Positions 7,393 to 16,360 of a stretch of 17,608 nucleotides of DNA are shown one piece after another. Source of the stretch: Phycisphaerae bacterium (GTDB lineage Bacteria > Planctomycetota > Phycisphaerae > Phycisphaerales > SM1A02); assembly GCA_002718515.1 (NCBI GenBank), contig PBEX01000019.1:3739-21346 (forward strand). The letters are read 5' to 3'. Position 1 is the first letter of the stretch. Each line of letters starts with the position of its first letter. The position numbers and the translations under genes are program-made. A model generated the notes under the pieces. It ran no database searches. It was not told where the DNA came from and was given only the letters and a program-made list of their open reading frames with translations.

Positions 7393-7398
7393 TATAAT
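7393..7398 (+). promoter_or_regulatory. -10 box TATAAT of the tRNA-Arg gene
   Basis: A consensus TATAAT ends 11 bases before the first base of the tRNA, leaving a very short 5' leader. TG lies directly before it. No convincing -35 is seen at 17 bases. Confidence 0.6.
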
Positions 7399-7409
7399 GA
7401 CCACCCCAT

Positions 7410-7482
7410 GCGCGTGTAGCTCAACGGATAGAGCATCGGTCTTCGGAACCGAGGGTTGGGGGTTCGAATCCCTCCACGCGTG
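7410..7482 (+). tRNA. tRNA-Arg (anticodon UCG)
   Basis: The cloverleaf folds by eye. The acceptor strands GCGCGTG and CACGCGT pair with one G-U at position 1-72. The D stem is GCTC/GAGC, the anticodon stem TCGGT/ACCGA with loop CTTCGGA, so the anticodon is TCG (UCG), reading CGN arginine codons. The T arm GGGGG/CCCTC (one G-U) holds TTCGAAT. The discriminator is G at 7482. CCA is not encoded. A run of six T at 7483-7488 follows and may help end transcription. The minus-strand frame through this gene gives the familiar false tRNA translation at the start of the fabI frame. Confidence 0.96.
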
Positions 7483-7496
7483 TTTTTTATTGCTGA

Positions 7497-7502
7497 TACG
7501 CT
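7497..7502 (+). promoter_or_regulatory. Possible extended -10 box TGATACGCT of the nitrilase-family gene
   Basis: TACGCT with TG one base upstream (7494-7495) matches TGnTAnnnT and is followed by GTGCAC and the ATG at 7509, a gap of 6 bases. The hexamer is further from consensus than the others in this window. Read-through from the tRNA promoter is another possible source of transcription. Confidence 0.35.
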
Positions 7503-7508
7503 GTGCAC

Positions 7509-8321
7509 ATGGAAGAACTGACGATTGGCTTAATCCGAGACATCTTCGCTTCAGAAGATGGTCCTGAGCGACTGACAAAACGATTACAAGAAGCAAAGTC
7601 GATGGGGTGCGACTTAGCAGTACTCCCTGAAATTGCTTGTAATCCTTGGTCGCCTGCAACAAAGAACATGAATGCAAACGACGCGGAGGCCATCGGTGGA
7701 CCTCGTACGACGATGCAGGCCAACGCAGCAAAAGAAGCAAACATTGGGCTCATCGGTTCCGCAATCTTGCAAGACGAAACTGCACGCTTCAACACTTGCT
7801 TATTCTGGGATGAAGCAGGCGATCTATTAGGCACATATCAAAAGCACCATGTGCCTGAAGAAGTTGGATTCTGGGAAACTAGCCACTACGACCACGGCGT
7901 TGAAGGATTTAAAGTGTTTCCATTTCACGGCTTCAACATTGGTATCCAGATTTGTTCTGATATGAATAGACCACAGGGCTCACATATACTCGCAGCCCTT
8001 GGTGCTGATGTCATCGTAGGACCACGCTCGACGGAACGAGCAACATATGAAAAATGGCGACCTGTCTGGGTTGCAAATGCGCTCACGACGGGCTGCTATG
8101 TCGCTTCAGTCAACAGACCGCATGAAGAACAAGGTGTTCTCATTGGAGGCAGTTCAATTGCCGTTGAACCAAATGGAACTGTCATTGCTGAAGCAGATGA
8201 TGCAATAACAACCTTCACCATTCGTAGAAGTACGATAGAAAAGGCGAGAGTCGATTACCCAGGATATTTGCCATGCAGAGCAGCACTATATGCCGATGCA
8301 TGGAGTAACTTGAAGGATTAA
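7509..8321 (+). CDS. Nitrilase/carbon-nitrogen hydrolase superfamily protein (270 aa)
   Basis: Members cleave non-peptide C-N bonds with a Glu-Lys-Cys triad, in the cytoplasm. All three elements are visible: Glu in LAVLPEIACNPW near residue 41, Lys in GTYQKHHVPEE near 115 and Cys in IGIQICSDMNRPQG near 152, then LGADVIVGP and ASVNRPHEEQGVLIGGSS. The overall pattern, including FWETSHYDHGVEGFKVF, is nearest to the N-carbamoylputrescine amidase/beta-ureidopropionase branch, but the usual CWDQW is replaced by CSDMN, so I do not assign a substrate. The start is the ATG at 7509; a GTG at 7503 is also in frame. The next gene starts 2 bases after the stop, so the two form an operon. No polyamine or pyrimidine degradation genes are near. 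Confidence 0.85.
   Translation: MEELTIGLIRDIFASEDGPERLTKRLQEAKSMGCDLAVLPEIACNPWSPATKNMNANDAEAIGGPRTTMQANAAKEANIGLIGSAILQDETARFNTCLFWDEAGDLLGTYQKHHVPEEVGFWETSHYDHGVEGFKVFPFHGFNIGIQICSDMNRPQGSHILAALGADVIVGPRSTERATYEKWRPVWVANALTTGCYVASVNRPHEEQGVLIGGSSIAVEPNGTVIAEADDAITTFTIRRSTIEKARVDYPGYLPCRAALYADAWSNLKD
8313..8317 (+). promoter_or_regulatory. Shine-Dalgarno AAGGA for the membrane-anchored repeat protein
   Basis: AAGGA lies 6 bases before the ATG at 8324, inside the end of the upstream gene. It shows that this organism uses Shine-Dalgarno initiation inside operons, in contrast to first genes with a -10 box next to the start. Confidence 0.6.
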
Positions 8322-8323
8322 CC

Positions 8324-9175
8324 ATGAATAACCAGTCACTACAAACAATCGAACGTGAACTCACAGCACTCAAGAATAGTATTTGGCGATGGCGACTGAT
8401 GACACTTGCCCTCATCACAACTGGCGTCCTTGTTGCTGCGACTGCTGTAGGCCCAACTGTCTTTGACCACATCATCGTCAAACGAATCGATGTCATTGGT
8501 TCAGGCAACACGCCGGTTGCTTCCCTTGGTCAAACGGAGAGTGGTGGCCGGCTTGACTTATACAACCACGATGGCACGAACCTGCTTCGCCTTGCGAGTA
8601 CGCATGCAGGCGGCGATGTCGCTCTGTGGGATGCAAATGGCACAAACATCGCTGGCATTTGGTCTGACAATGATGGCGGGTCTTTTTCACTATGGAATGC
8701 TCAAGGCGAAGAACGTTCTCAGTTTTCAAGCGGCGCACTGACCTTGAGTGGCGAGCACGCATCACTTCGTATCAAAAACCAACATGGACATCCTGTAGCA
8801 GTTGTAGCAAGCGACCCAGAAGGCCACGGCAGATTCCAGATTGCTGATGCAAAGGGTCAGGTTGTGTCAGAAATGCGTCTCATTCCCGGCTTTGGCGGTG
8901 GCATCCTCGTCAATGCACCAAACGGCAATCAGATGGCTGCACTCGCAGCAACTGACCAAGGCGGCCGACTCAATATTCTCAATAAGAATGGCGTGCCTGT
9001 ATTCATCGCTTCGAGCAAAGCGAATCAAGGCGGCGCGATCAGTATCAATAATGAACGTGGCATTCCTGTAATGATGTCAGTCACAACTGATAGCCAAGAT
9101 GGCCTCATAGAACTGTATGATGGAAACGGTAACGGCGTTCGTCGTATGAGACCCCTGAAAGGTTACGCGCCGTAA
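8324..9175 (+). CDS. Membrane-anchored protein with nine glycine-patterned beta repeats (283 aa)
   Basis: Residues 1-22 are charged and probably cytoplasmic (ERELTALKNSIWRWR). Residues about 25-42 form one membrane helix, and the rest should face outward. From residue 74 to 269 a unit of 22-27 residues repeats about nine times. Its core is GG-x-hydrophobic-x-hydrophobic-x-N/D-x-x-G: GGRLDLYNHDG at 74, GGDVALWDANG at 96, GGSFSLWNAQG at 118, GGRLNILNKNG at 213, GGAISINNERG at 236 and DGLIELYDGNG at 259, with more degenerate copies between. The pattern suggests a beta-solenoid or stacked hairpins. I know no assigned function; similar repeats occur in uncharacterised planctomycete and acidobacterial proteins. 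It starts 2 bases after the nitrilase-family gene with AAGGA as ribosome binding site. The 3' end overlaps rnc by 13 bases. Confidence 0.8.
   Translation: MNNQSLQTIERELTALKNSIWRWRLMTLALITTGVLVAATAVGPTVFDHIIVKRIDVIGSGNTPVASLGQTESGGRLDLYNHDGTNLLRLASTHAGGDVALWDANGTNIAGIWSDNDGGSFSLWNAQGEERSQFSSGALTLSGEHASLRIKNQHGHPVAVVASDPEGHGRFQIADAKGQVVSEMRLIPGFGGGILVNAPNGNQMAALAATDQGGRLNILNKNGVPVFIASSKANQGGAISINNERGIPVMMSVTTDSQDGLIELYDGNGNGVRRMRPLKGYAP
8543..9130 (+). repeat. Protein-level tandem repeat region, about nine units of 22-27 residues
   Basis: Unit cores start near residues 74, 96, 118, 145, 168, 191, 213, 236 and 259 of the protein, a period of mostly 22-23. The DNA units have diverged and are not obvious as nucleotide repeats, so the array is old rather than a recent tandem expansion. 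Confidence 0.75.
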
Positions 9176-9894
9176 TCACCGTCTATTTCAACACCGCCAC
9201 CTTCTAACTTCTTAGCGATGTTCAATTCGACGAGTGCAGAAAGCGCTGCCAATTGTTCCGCTTGTTTTTTTGAAGTCCCCCACTCTGCCGGATAACGGTT
9301 GCCCGCAAGCTCAACGCATATCTCAAAACTCTTGGCGTGATCAGGCCCCTTCTCATCGAGCACCACATAGAGAGGCGCTCCGCCATTATTCCGCTGACCA
9401 TACATTTGAAGCACTGATTTGTAGTTCTCTTGGTGCGTCGAATTCGCCGCAGTCTCGATGTATGGATTGACTTCTTGAAGAATAAATGTCCTTGCATGCT
9501 CGATGCCACCATCGAGGTAAATCGCTCCAATAATGGCTTCATACGCAGCCCCAGTGACTGAGTCTGGGATGTGGTTGGCAACAGCCATTCCCTTCCCGAC
9601 CTTGATGATTCGTCCCAAATCAAGTTTTGCGGCAATTTCTGAGCAGGTTTTGCGACTCACGACGGAGGACTTAATCTTGGTCATATCCCCCTCTTCAAAC
9701 TCAGGATATCGCTCAAAAACGGCTTGGCATACGACAAAACCAAGAACAGCGTCACCCAAAAACTCTAATCGTTCGTTGCTTTCATGACGGGCATCCACTG
9801 CTGAAGCATGCGATAAAGCCTGCTCAAGGTAATCCTTATTCGTAAAAACGTAGCCTGTGATGGATTCAGCGGCGTCTAGCCAATCAGTGTCCAT
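9163..9894 (-). CDS. rnc: Ribonuclease III
   Basis: RNase III cuts double-stranded RNA, notably rRNA precursors. The signature NERLEFLGDAVLGF lies near residues 40-53, followed by the GDMTKIKSSVVSR block and EAIIGAIYLDGG. The C-terminal third (ENYKSVLQMYGQ, YVVLDEKGPDHAKSFEICVELAG, GTSKKQAEQLAALSAL) is the double-stranded-RNA-binding domain. The catalytic segment usually D-x-x-E (Asp114/Glu117 in E. coli) reads A-A-Y-E here, so one metal-binding Asp is Ala. I chose the second ATG (9894, 243 residues) because GAGGA lies 6 bases before it; the ATG at 9900 would abut that site with no spacing. It is divergent from rpmH and convergent with the repeat protein. Confidence 0.92.
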   Translation of the reverse strand: MDTDWLDAAESITGYVFTNKDYLEQALSHASAVDARHESNERLEFLGDAVLGFVVCQAVFERYPEFEEGDMTKIKSSVVSRKTCSEIAAKLDLGRIIKVGKGMAVANHIPDSVTGAAYEAIIGAIYLDGGIEHARTFILQEVNPYIETAANSTHQENYKSVLQMYGQRNNGGAPLYVVLDEKGPDHAKSFEICVELAGNRYPAEWGTSKKQAEQLAALSALVELNIAKKLEGGGVEIDGDYGA

Positions 9895-9900
9895 GGACAT

Positions 9901-9905
9901 TCCTC
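9901..9905 (-). promoter_or_regulatory. Shine-Dalgarno GAGGA that decides the rnc start
   Basis: GAGGA lies 6 bases before the ATG at 9894 and directly abuts the ATG at 9900, so 9894 is the better start. Confidence 0.6.
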
Positions 9906-9917
9906 ATTGAAAATAGC

Positions 9918-9923
9918 ATTGTA
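9918..9923 (-). promoter_or_regulatory. -10 box TACAAT of rnc
   Basis: TACAAT on the minus strand lies 23 bases before the ATG at 9894. Unlike most first genes here it leaves a short 5' leader, which carries the GAGGA site. No -35 match is clear. Confidence 0.5.
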
Positions 9924-9929
9924 ACGCCC

Positions 9930-9958
9930 TTGCGTGGGCTTTGCGGGTCGTGTAAAAT
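9930..9958 (+). promoter_or_regulatory. rpmH promoter, TTGCGT-17-TAAAAT
   Basis: TTGCGT at 9930-9935 and TAAAAT at 9953-9958 are separated by exactly 17 bases, the best two-part sigma-70 promoter in the window. It predicts a start near 9965 and a leader of about 30 bases before rpmH. The -35 lies beside the divergent rnc promoter. Confidence 0.7.
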
Positions 9959-9979
9959 GCTTTGCTCGCCGAAAAGGCG

Positions 9980-9985
9980 AAGGAG
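9980..9985 (+). promoter_or_regulatory. Shine-Dalgarno AAGGAG of rpmH
   Basis: AAGGAG with 8 bases to the ATG at 9994 is a near-perfect site and fixes the rpmH start. The frame is open further upstream to 9934, but that part lies across the promoter. Confidence 0.8.
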
Positions 9986-9993
9986 CAATAGAC

Positions 9994-10128
9994 ATGGCAG
10001 TTCATTATCCAAGACGTACTAGTAAGATCAAGCGAGCTCGCTCAATTGGTTTCCGTGCTCGCATGAAAACGAAGAATGGTCGAAAAATCATCTCCCGCCA
10101 ACGTCGAATTGGCCGCAAAATTAGTTGA
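9994..10128 (+). CDS. rpmH: Large ribosomal subunit protein bL34
   Basis: bL34 is a very small basic protein bound to 23S rRNA. The 44-residue product is rich in Arg and Lys and carries the family core: [15 protein letters not shown] near residues 19-33, then a basic tail of the RQRRIGRK type. The N terminus [11 protein letters not shown] differs from the common MKRTYQPS. The start is fixed by AAGGAG 8 bases upstream. rpmH is usually followed by rnpA; here it stands alone between divergent rnc and convergent aroK, with its own strong promoter and terminator. Confidence 0.95.
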   Translation: MAVHYPRRTSKIKRARSIGFRARMKTKNGRKIISRQRRIGRKIS

Positions 10129-10153
10129 TGCTCAACGCTTATAACGAACACTG

Positions 10154-10180
10154 AACTCGCTTGAAAGAGCGAGTTTTTTT
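10154..10180 (+). terminator. Intrinsic terminator of rpmH
   Basis: AACTCGCT (10154-10161) pairs perfectly with AGCGAGTT (10168-10175) across a 6-base loop, and the T run continues to 10180. The aroK stop codon on the other strand (10179-10181) touches the T run. On the minus strand the stem is not followed by T, so it is not an obvious terminator for aroK. Confidence 0.9.
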
Positions 10181-10670
10181 ATGACAACTCTTCCACTGCC
10201 GCTTTTGCAGCATTCAGCGTTTCTTCGATCGTCCCGCTAGCATCGATTTGACTCGACGAACATTCAAGATAGATGGGATGACGCTCTTGAAGAATCTGAG
10301 CATCTCCGCTACTCAATGCTGGGCGTTCCCCGCCCTCCAAGCGTTCTTGCAACACCTCTAAGGGTGCAGTCAGATAGAGGACATTTGCCCGCCCCATGAG
10401 CGATGCTCTGATTGCGGTGACCCCGGGAGCGCCCCCACCAAGTGCTAGTACGCCATCATTCTGAAGCAGTTTCAAAACAACTTCTTCTTCTAATGCCCGC
10501 CAAGCTGCTTCCCCGCCTTCATCCCAAATAGATTGAACCGATGGGCTGCCAGCAAAATGCAGGATTGCTTCATCACTGTCAACGAAGGGCAAATCAAAAC
10601 TGCTCGCGAGTCGTTTGCCAATTGTAGATTTTCCTACGCCTCTATATCCAATGAGCACAATCGAAACCAT
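10179..10670 (-). CDS. aroK: Shikimate kinase
   Basis: Shikimate kinase phosphorylates the 3-hydroxyl of shikimate with ATP on the way to chorismate and aromatic amino acids. The 163-residue protein has the Walker A loop IGYRGVGKST at residues 7-16, FVDSDEAI for the Mg/shikimate Asp pair, GEAAWRALEEE with the substrate-binding Arg, LALGGGAP, and the lid RPAL near 117-120. The start at 10670 (MVSIVLIG) is preferred over the in-frame ATG at 10691 because it puts the P-loop at the usual distance and because a TACCAT box ends 6 bases upstream. It is divergent from ilvC with 24 bases between the start codons. No other aro genes are near. Confidence 0.93.
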   Translation of the reverse strand: MVSIVLIGYRGVGKSTIGKRLASSFDLPFVDSDEAILHFAGSPSVQSIWDEGGEAAWRALEEEVVLKLLQNDGVLALGGGAPGVTAIRASLMGRANVLYLTAPLEVLQERLEGGERPALSSGDAQILQERHPIYLECSSSQIDASGTIEETLNAAKAAVEELS

Positions 10671-10676
10671 GCGTAC

Positions 10677-10682
10677 ATGGTA
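10677..10682 (-). promoter_or_regulatory. -10 box TACCAT of aroK
   Basis: TACCAT on the minus strand is followed by GTACGC and the ATG at 10670. It shares two bases (10681-10682) with the ilvC -10 box on the other strand, so polymerase should not occupy both at once. Confidence 0.45.
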
Positions 10683-10686
10683 AACT
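10681..10686 (+). promoter_or_regulatory. Extended -10 box TGGTAAACT of ilvC
   Basis: TAAACT with TG one base upstream is followed by CGCAAGAC and the ATG at 10695, a gap of 8 bases. It overlaps the aroK -10 by two bases. Confidence 0.45.
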
Positions 10687-10694
10687 CGCAAGAC

Positions 10695-11672
10695 ATGTCT
10701 GCGGACAATCTCACAATATTAAAAGGCGATGAGGTTCCAATCGATGGTCTTCTTGGCAAACGAGTGCTACTCGTTGGTTATGGCAACCAAGGCGCTGCCC
10801 ACGCCAAAAACATGCGAGAGAGCGGCATCGATGTTTCAATTTGTACAAGGCAAACTGAACAACCAATCGCAGATGGTTTTCAAGTGTTTCCGATTGAAGA
10901 ATCCGGCGGTTTCGATCTTATCATTATCGCCTTGCCAGACGATGTCCAAGAATCATTCATCACAGAAAAACTCATTCCCCAGTTAACTCAAGGCATTACC
11001 GTTGGCTTCATCCACGGTTTTACAGTCCACTACAATCTTTGCGAATTCCCAGAAGGCGTTGGCGTTGTTATGGTCGCGCCAAAGGGTCCTGGCAAAACGC
11101 TGCGAGACACATACAAAGCCGGCAAAGGGATTCCTTCTCTTATGGCCGTTCATCAGGAGAATGCGGAACATACCGCAAGGCCAATTGCCCTCGGATGGGC
11201 TGCTGGCCTTGGGTCAAATCGCGCCGGCGTGATTGAAACGACGTTCAAGGATGAAACTGAAACAGATTTGTTTGGCGAGCAAACAATCATCGTCGGCGGA
11301 ATGCTCGCACTGATGAAGGCTTCCTACGAAACGCTCGTTGAGGCTGGCTACCCAAAACATTTGGCTTATATTGAATGTTGTCATGAAGTCAAACAAGTTG
11401 CTGACCTTGTGTATGAACAAGGCATTGCCCACATGCTTGAAGCCATCAGTGACACCGCTGAACTCGGCGCATACACCGCCATTGATGAACTTGACGACGA
11501 CACGCTTCGTACAAAACTCCGCAACATCCTGACATACATTCAAGAAGGGACATTTGCGAGTGATATGATTAATCAGAAGATCAAACACATGCGAGATGAC
11601 TTCAGGGCTTCAGAGATTGAACAGATTGGTGAAGAAATACGAAGTTTTATGCCAAAAGACACCGATGGTTGA
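10695..11672 (+). CDS. ilvC: Ketol-acid reductoisomerase
   Basis: IlvC converts acetolactate to dihydroxyisovalerate with Mg and NAD(P)H in valine, leucine and isoleucine synthesis. The 325-residue, class I-length protein shows the Rossmann loop LVGYGNQGAAHAKNMR near residue 28, HGFTVHYN, VAPKGPGKTLRDTYKAGKG, the metal-binding ETETDLFGEQ, YIECCHEVKQVADLVYEQG and ISDTAE. The start is uncertain: the ATG at 10677 adds six residues, but a TAAACT box ends 8 bases before 10695 and the aroK promoter covers 10677, so 10695 is preferred. uppP begins 3 bases after the stop. No ilvB, ilvH or leu genes are nearby, unlike the common ilvBHC cluster. Confidence 0.95.
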   Translation: MSADNLTILKGDEVPIDGLLGKRVLLVGYGNQGAAHAKNMRESGIDVSICTRQTEQPIADGFQVFPIEESGGFDLIIIALPDDVQESFITEKLIPQLTQGITVGFIHGFTVHYNLCEFPEGVGVVMVAPKGPGKTLRDTYKAGKGIPSLMAVHQENAEHTARPIALGWAAGLGSNRAGVIETTFKDETETDLFGEQTIIVGGMLALMKASYETLVEAGYPKHLAYIECCHEVKQVADLVYEQGIAHMLEAISDTAELGAYTAIDELDDDTLRTKLRNILTYIQEGTFASDMINQKIKHMRDDFRASEIEQIGEEIRSFMPKDTDG

Positions 11673-11675
11673 CGC

Positions 11676-12503
11676 ATGGATATTGTTCAAGCCATCATCC
11701 TTGGCATCGTAGAAGGCATCACTGAGTATTTACCCATCAGTTCAACTGGGCACCTGATTCTGACACAATCACTCATGGGTCTTCATGGCGAAGCAGCGAA
11801 CGCCTATGCAATTGTCATTCAAGGCGGTGCTATTCTTGCAGTTCTAGGACTCTACCGAAAACGTGTTGCGTCAATGCTCGTTGGTTTAAGCGGAAAGAAT
11901 CCTGCAGGGCTGAAAATGGCAATCAACCTCTTCATCGCATTTTTACCAGCTGCGATTTTTGGTGTGATGCTCGACGACATGATTGAAGCATTTCTGTTTA
12001 AACCCGGACCGGTCATTGCAGCCCTCGCCCTTGGCGGAGTATTGATGCTATTCGTCACGCCATGGCAGAAAAAAACTTATGAAAGTGGAGACCGCTCTTA
12101 CACAGACATTGAATCACTCTCTTGGAAACAAGCGCTCATCATTGGGTTACTGCAATGCATTGCAATGTGGCCTGGCACAAGCCGCTCAATGATGACAATT
12201 GTTGGCGGCATGGCAGTTGGGCTTAAGCCAAAACACGCTGCAGAGTTCAGTTTCTTACTTGGTCTTCCAACGCTTGGCGGAGCCACTGTCTACAAACTCT
12301 TTAAATCGAGTGAAGCATTGCAAACGATGGACACAACTGCAGCAATCATAGGACTTGTCTCTGCATTCATCGCAGCTGCACTTGCAATTCAATGGCTGGT
12401 GTCATATCTCACCAAGCATGGCTTGACATTGTTCGGTTGGTATCGATTAGGGCTCGCTGCTGTTGTTGGGTACGGCCTCTTCAGCGGAATGATTACGCTT
12501 TAA
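11676..12503 (+). CDS. uppP: Undecaprenyl-diphosphate phosphatase (UppP/BacA)
   Basis: UppP removes one phosphate from undecaprenyl diphosphate in the inner membrane, recycling the lipid carrier for peptidoglycan and other surface polymers; extra copies can give bacitracin resistance. The 275-residue protein is strongly hydrophobic with about eight membrane segments and carries both family motifs: EGITEYLPISSTGHL near residues 13-27 with the catalytic Glu residues, and WPGTSRSMMTI near 165-175 with the essential Arg. It starts 3 bases after the ilvC stop with no good ribosome binding site, suggesting coupling to ilvC. Its stop shares TTAA with the convergent 126-residue gene. Confidence 0.95.
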   Translation: MDIVQAIILGIVEGITEYLPISSTGHLILTQSLMGLHGEAANAYAIVIQGGAILAVLGLYRKRVASMLVGLSGKNPAGLKMAINLFIAFLPAAIFGVMLDDMIEAFLFKPGPVIAALALGGVLMLFVTPWQKKTYESGDRSYTDIESLSWKQALIIGLLQCIAMWPGTSRSMMTIVGGMAVGLKPKHAAEFSFLLGLPTLGGATVYKLFKSSEALQTMDTTAAIIGLVSAFIAAALAIQWLVSYLTKHGLTLFGWYRLGLAAVVGYGLFSGMITL

Positions 12504-12880
12504 GGGAAGAGAGCCCGCATTACGGCTTCGGGGACATCCTTTGTTTCAGCAACTCCGTTGCCGGTGACTTTTGAAATTTGCCACTGGCCTGCGTTGCCAG
12601 TTGCAATCCAAGGGTCGCCATCAACAATGACTGGACCAACAACGGCTTGCCAATGGCCTTCTGCGATCGGCGTTTCGTCTTTCATCAAAATCCACTTCAA
12701 GCCGTGAATCTCGCCCCCTGAGCTCGCTACGAAATGAAGGGAGCCCGCCCCAGACATATTGACAATGGTTGGTTTGGGAAAGAGCGTTCCGCCAAGTGCC
12801 CATGCGAGCAAGCCAGCCATAACAAAGAAGATGGCTGCTTTAATCAGAAGTGAACGAAATCCGAGTGCGACTTGACCCAT
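12500..12880 (-). CDS. Hypothetical membrane-anchored protein downstream of ligA (126 aa)
   Basis: I do not recognise this protein. Residues about 11-33 (LIKAAIFFVMAGLLAWALGG) form one membrane helix. The remaining 90 residues, rich in Gly, Val and Trp and with a probable beta fold, should lie outside the membrane. The start at 12880 lies 14 bases after the ligA stop, so it is probably co-transcribed with ligA. A TAAAAT 11 bases before its ATG could be an independent promoter, but it overlaps the end of ligA. No Shine-Dalgarno is visible. Coding status rests on the membrane helix, the tight fit between neighbours and the overlapping TTAA stop with uppP. Confidence 0.65.
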   Translation of the reverse strand: MGQVALGFRSLLIKAAIFFVMAGLLAWALGGTLFPKPTIVNMSGAGSLHFVASSGGEIHGLKWILMKDETPIAEGHWQAVVGPVIVDGDPWIATGNAGQWQISKVTGNGVAETKDVPEAVMRALFP

Positions 12881-12894
12881 ATACGTCTGCTATT

Positions 12895-16351
<3,457 letters not shown>

Positions 16352-16360
16352 ACTGAACTA

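Noticed and set aside
7359..7508. Upstream extension of the fabI frame to 7508 (50 extra residues)
   Set aside because: It is translated antisense through the tRNA-Arg gene, and a -10-like box lies just before the ATG at 7358.
7487..7834. Minus-strand frame opposite the nitrilase-family gene
   Set aside because: Antisense shadow of a gene with all three catalytic motifs.
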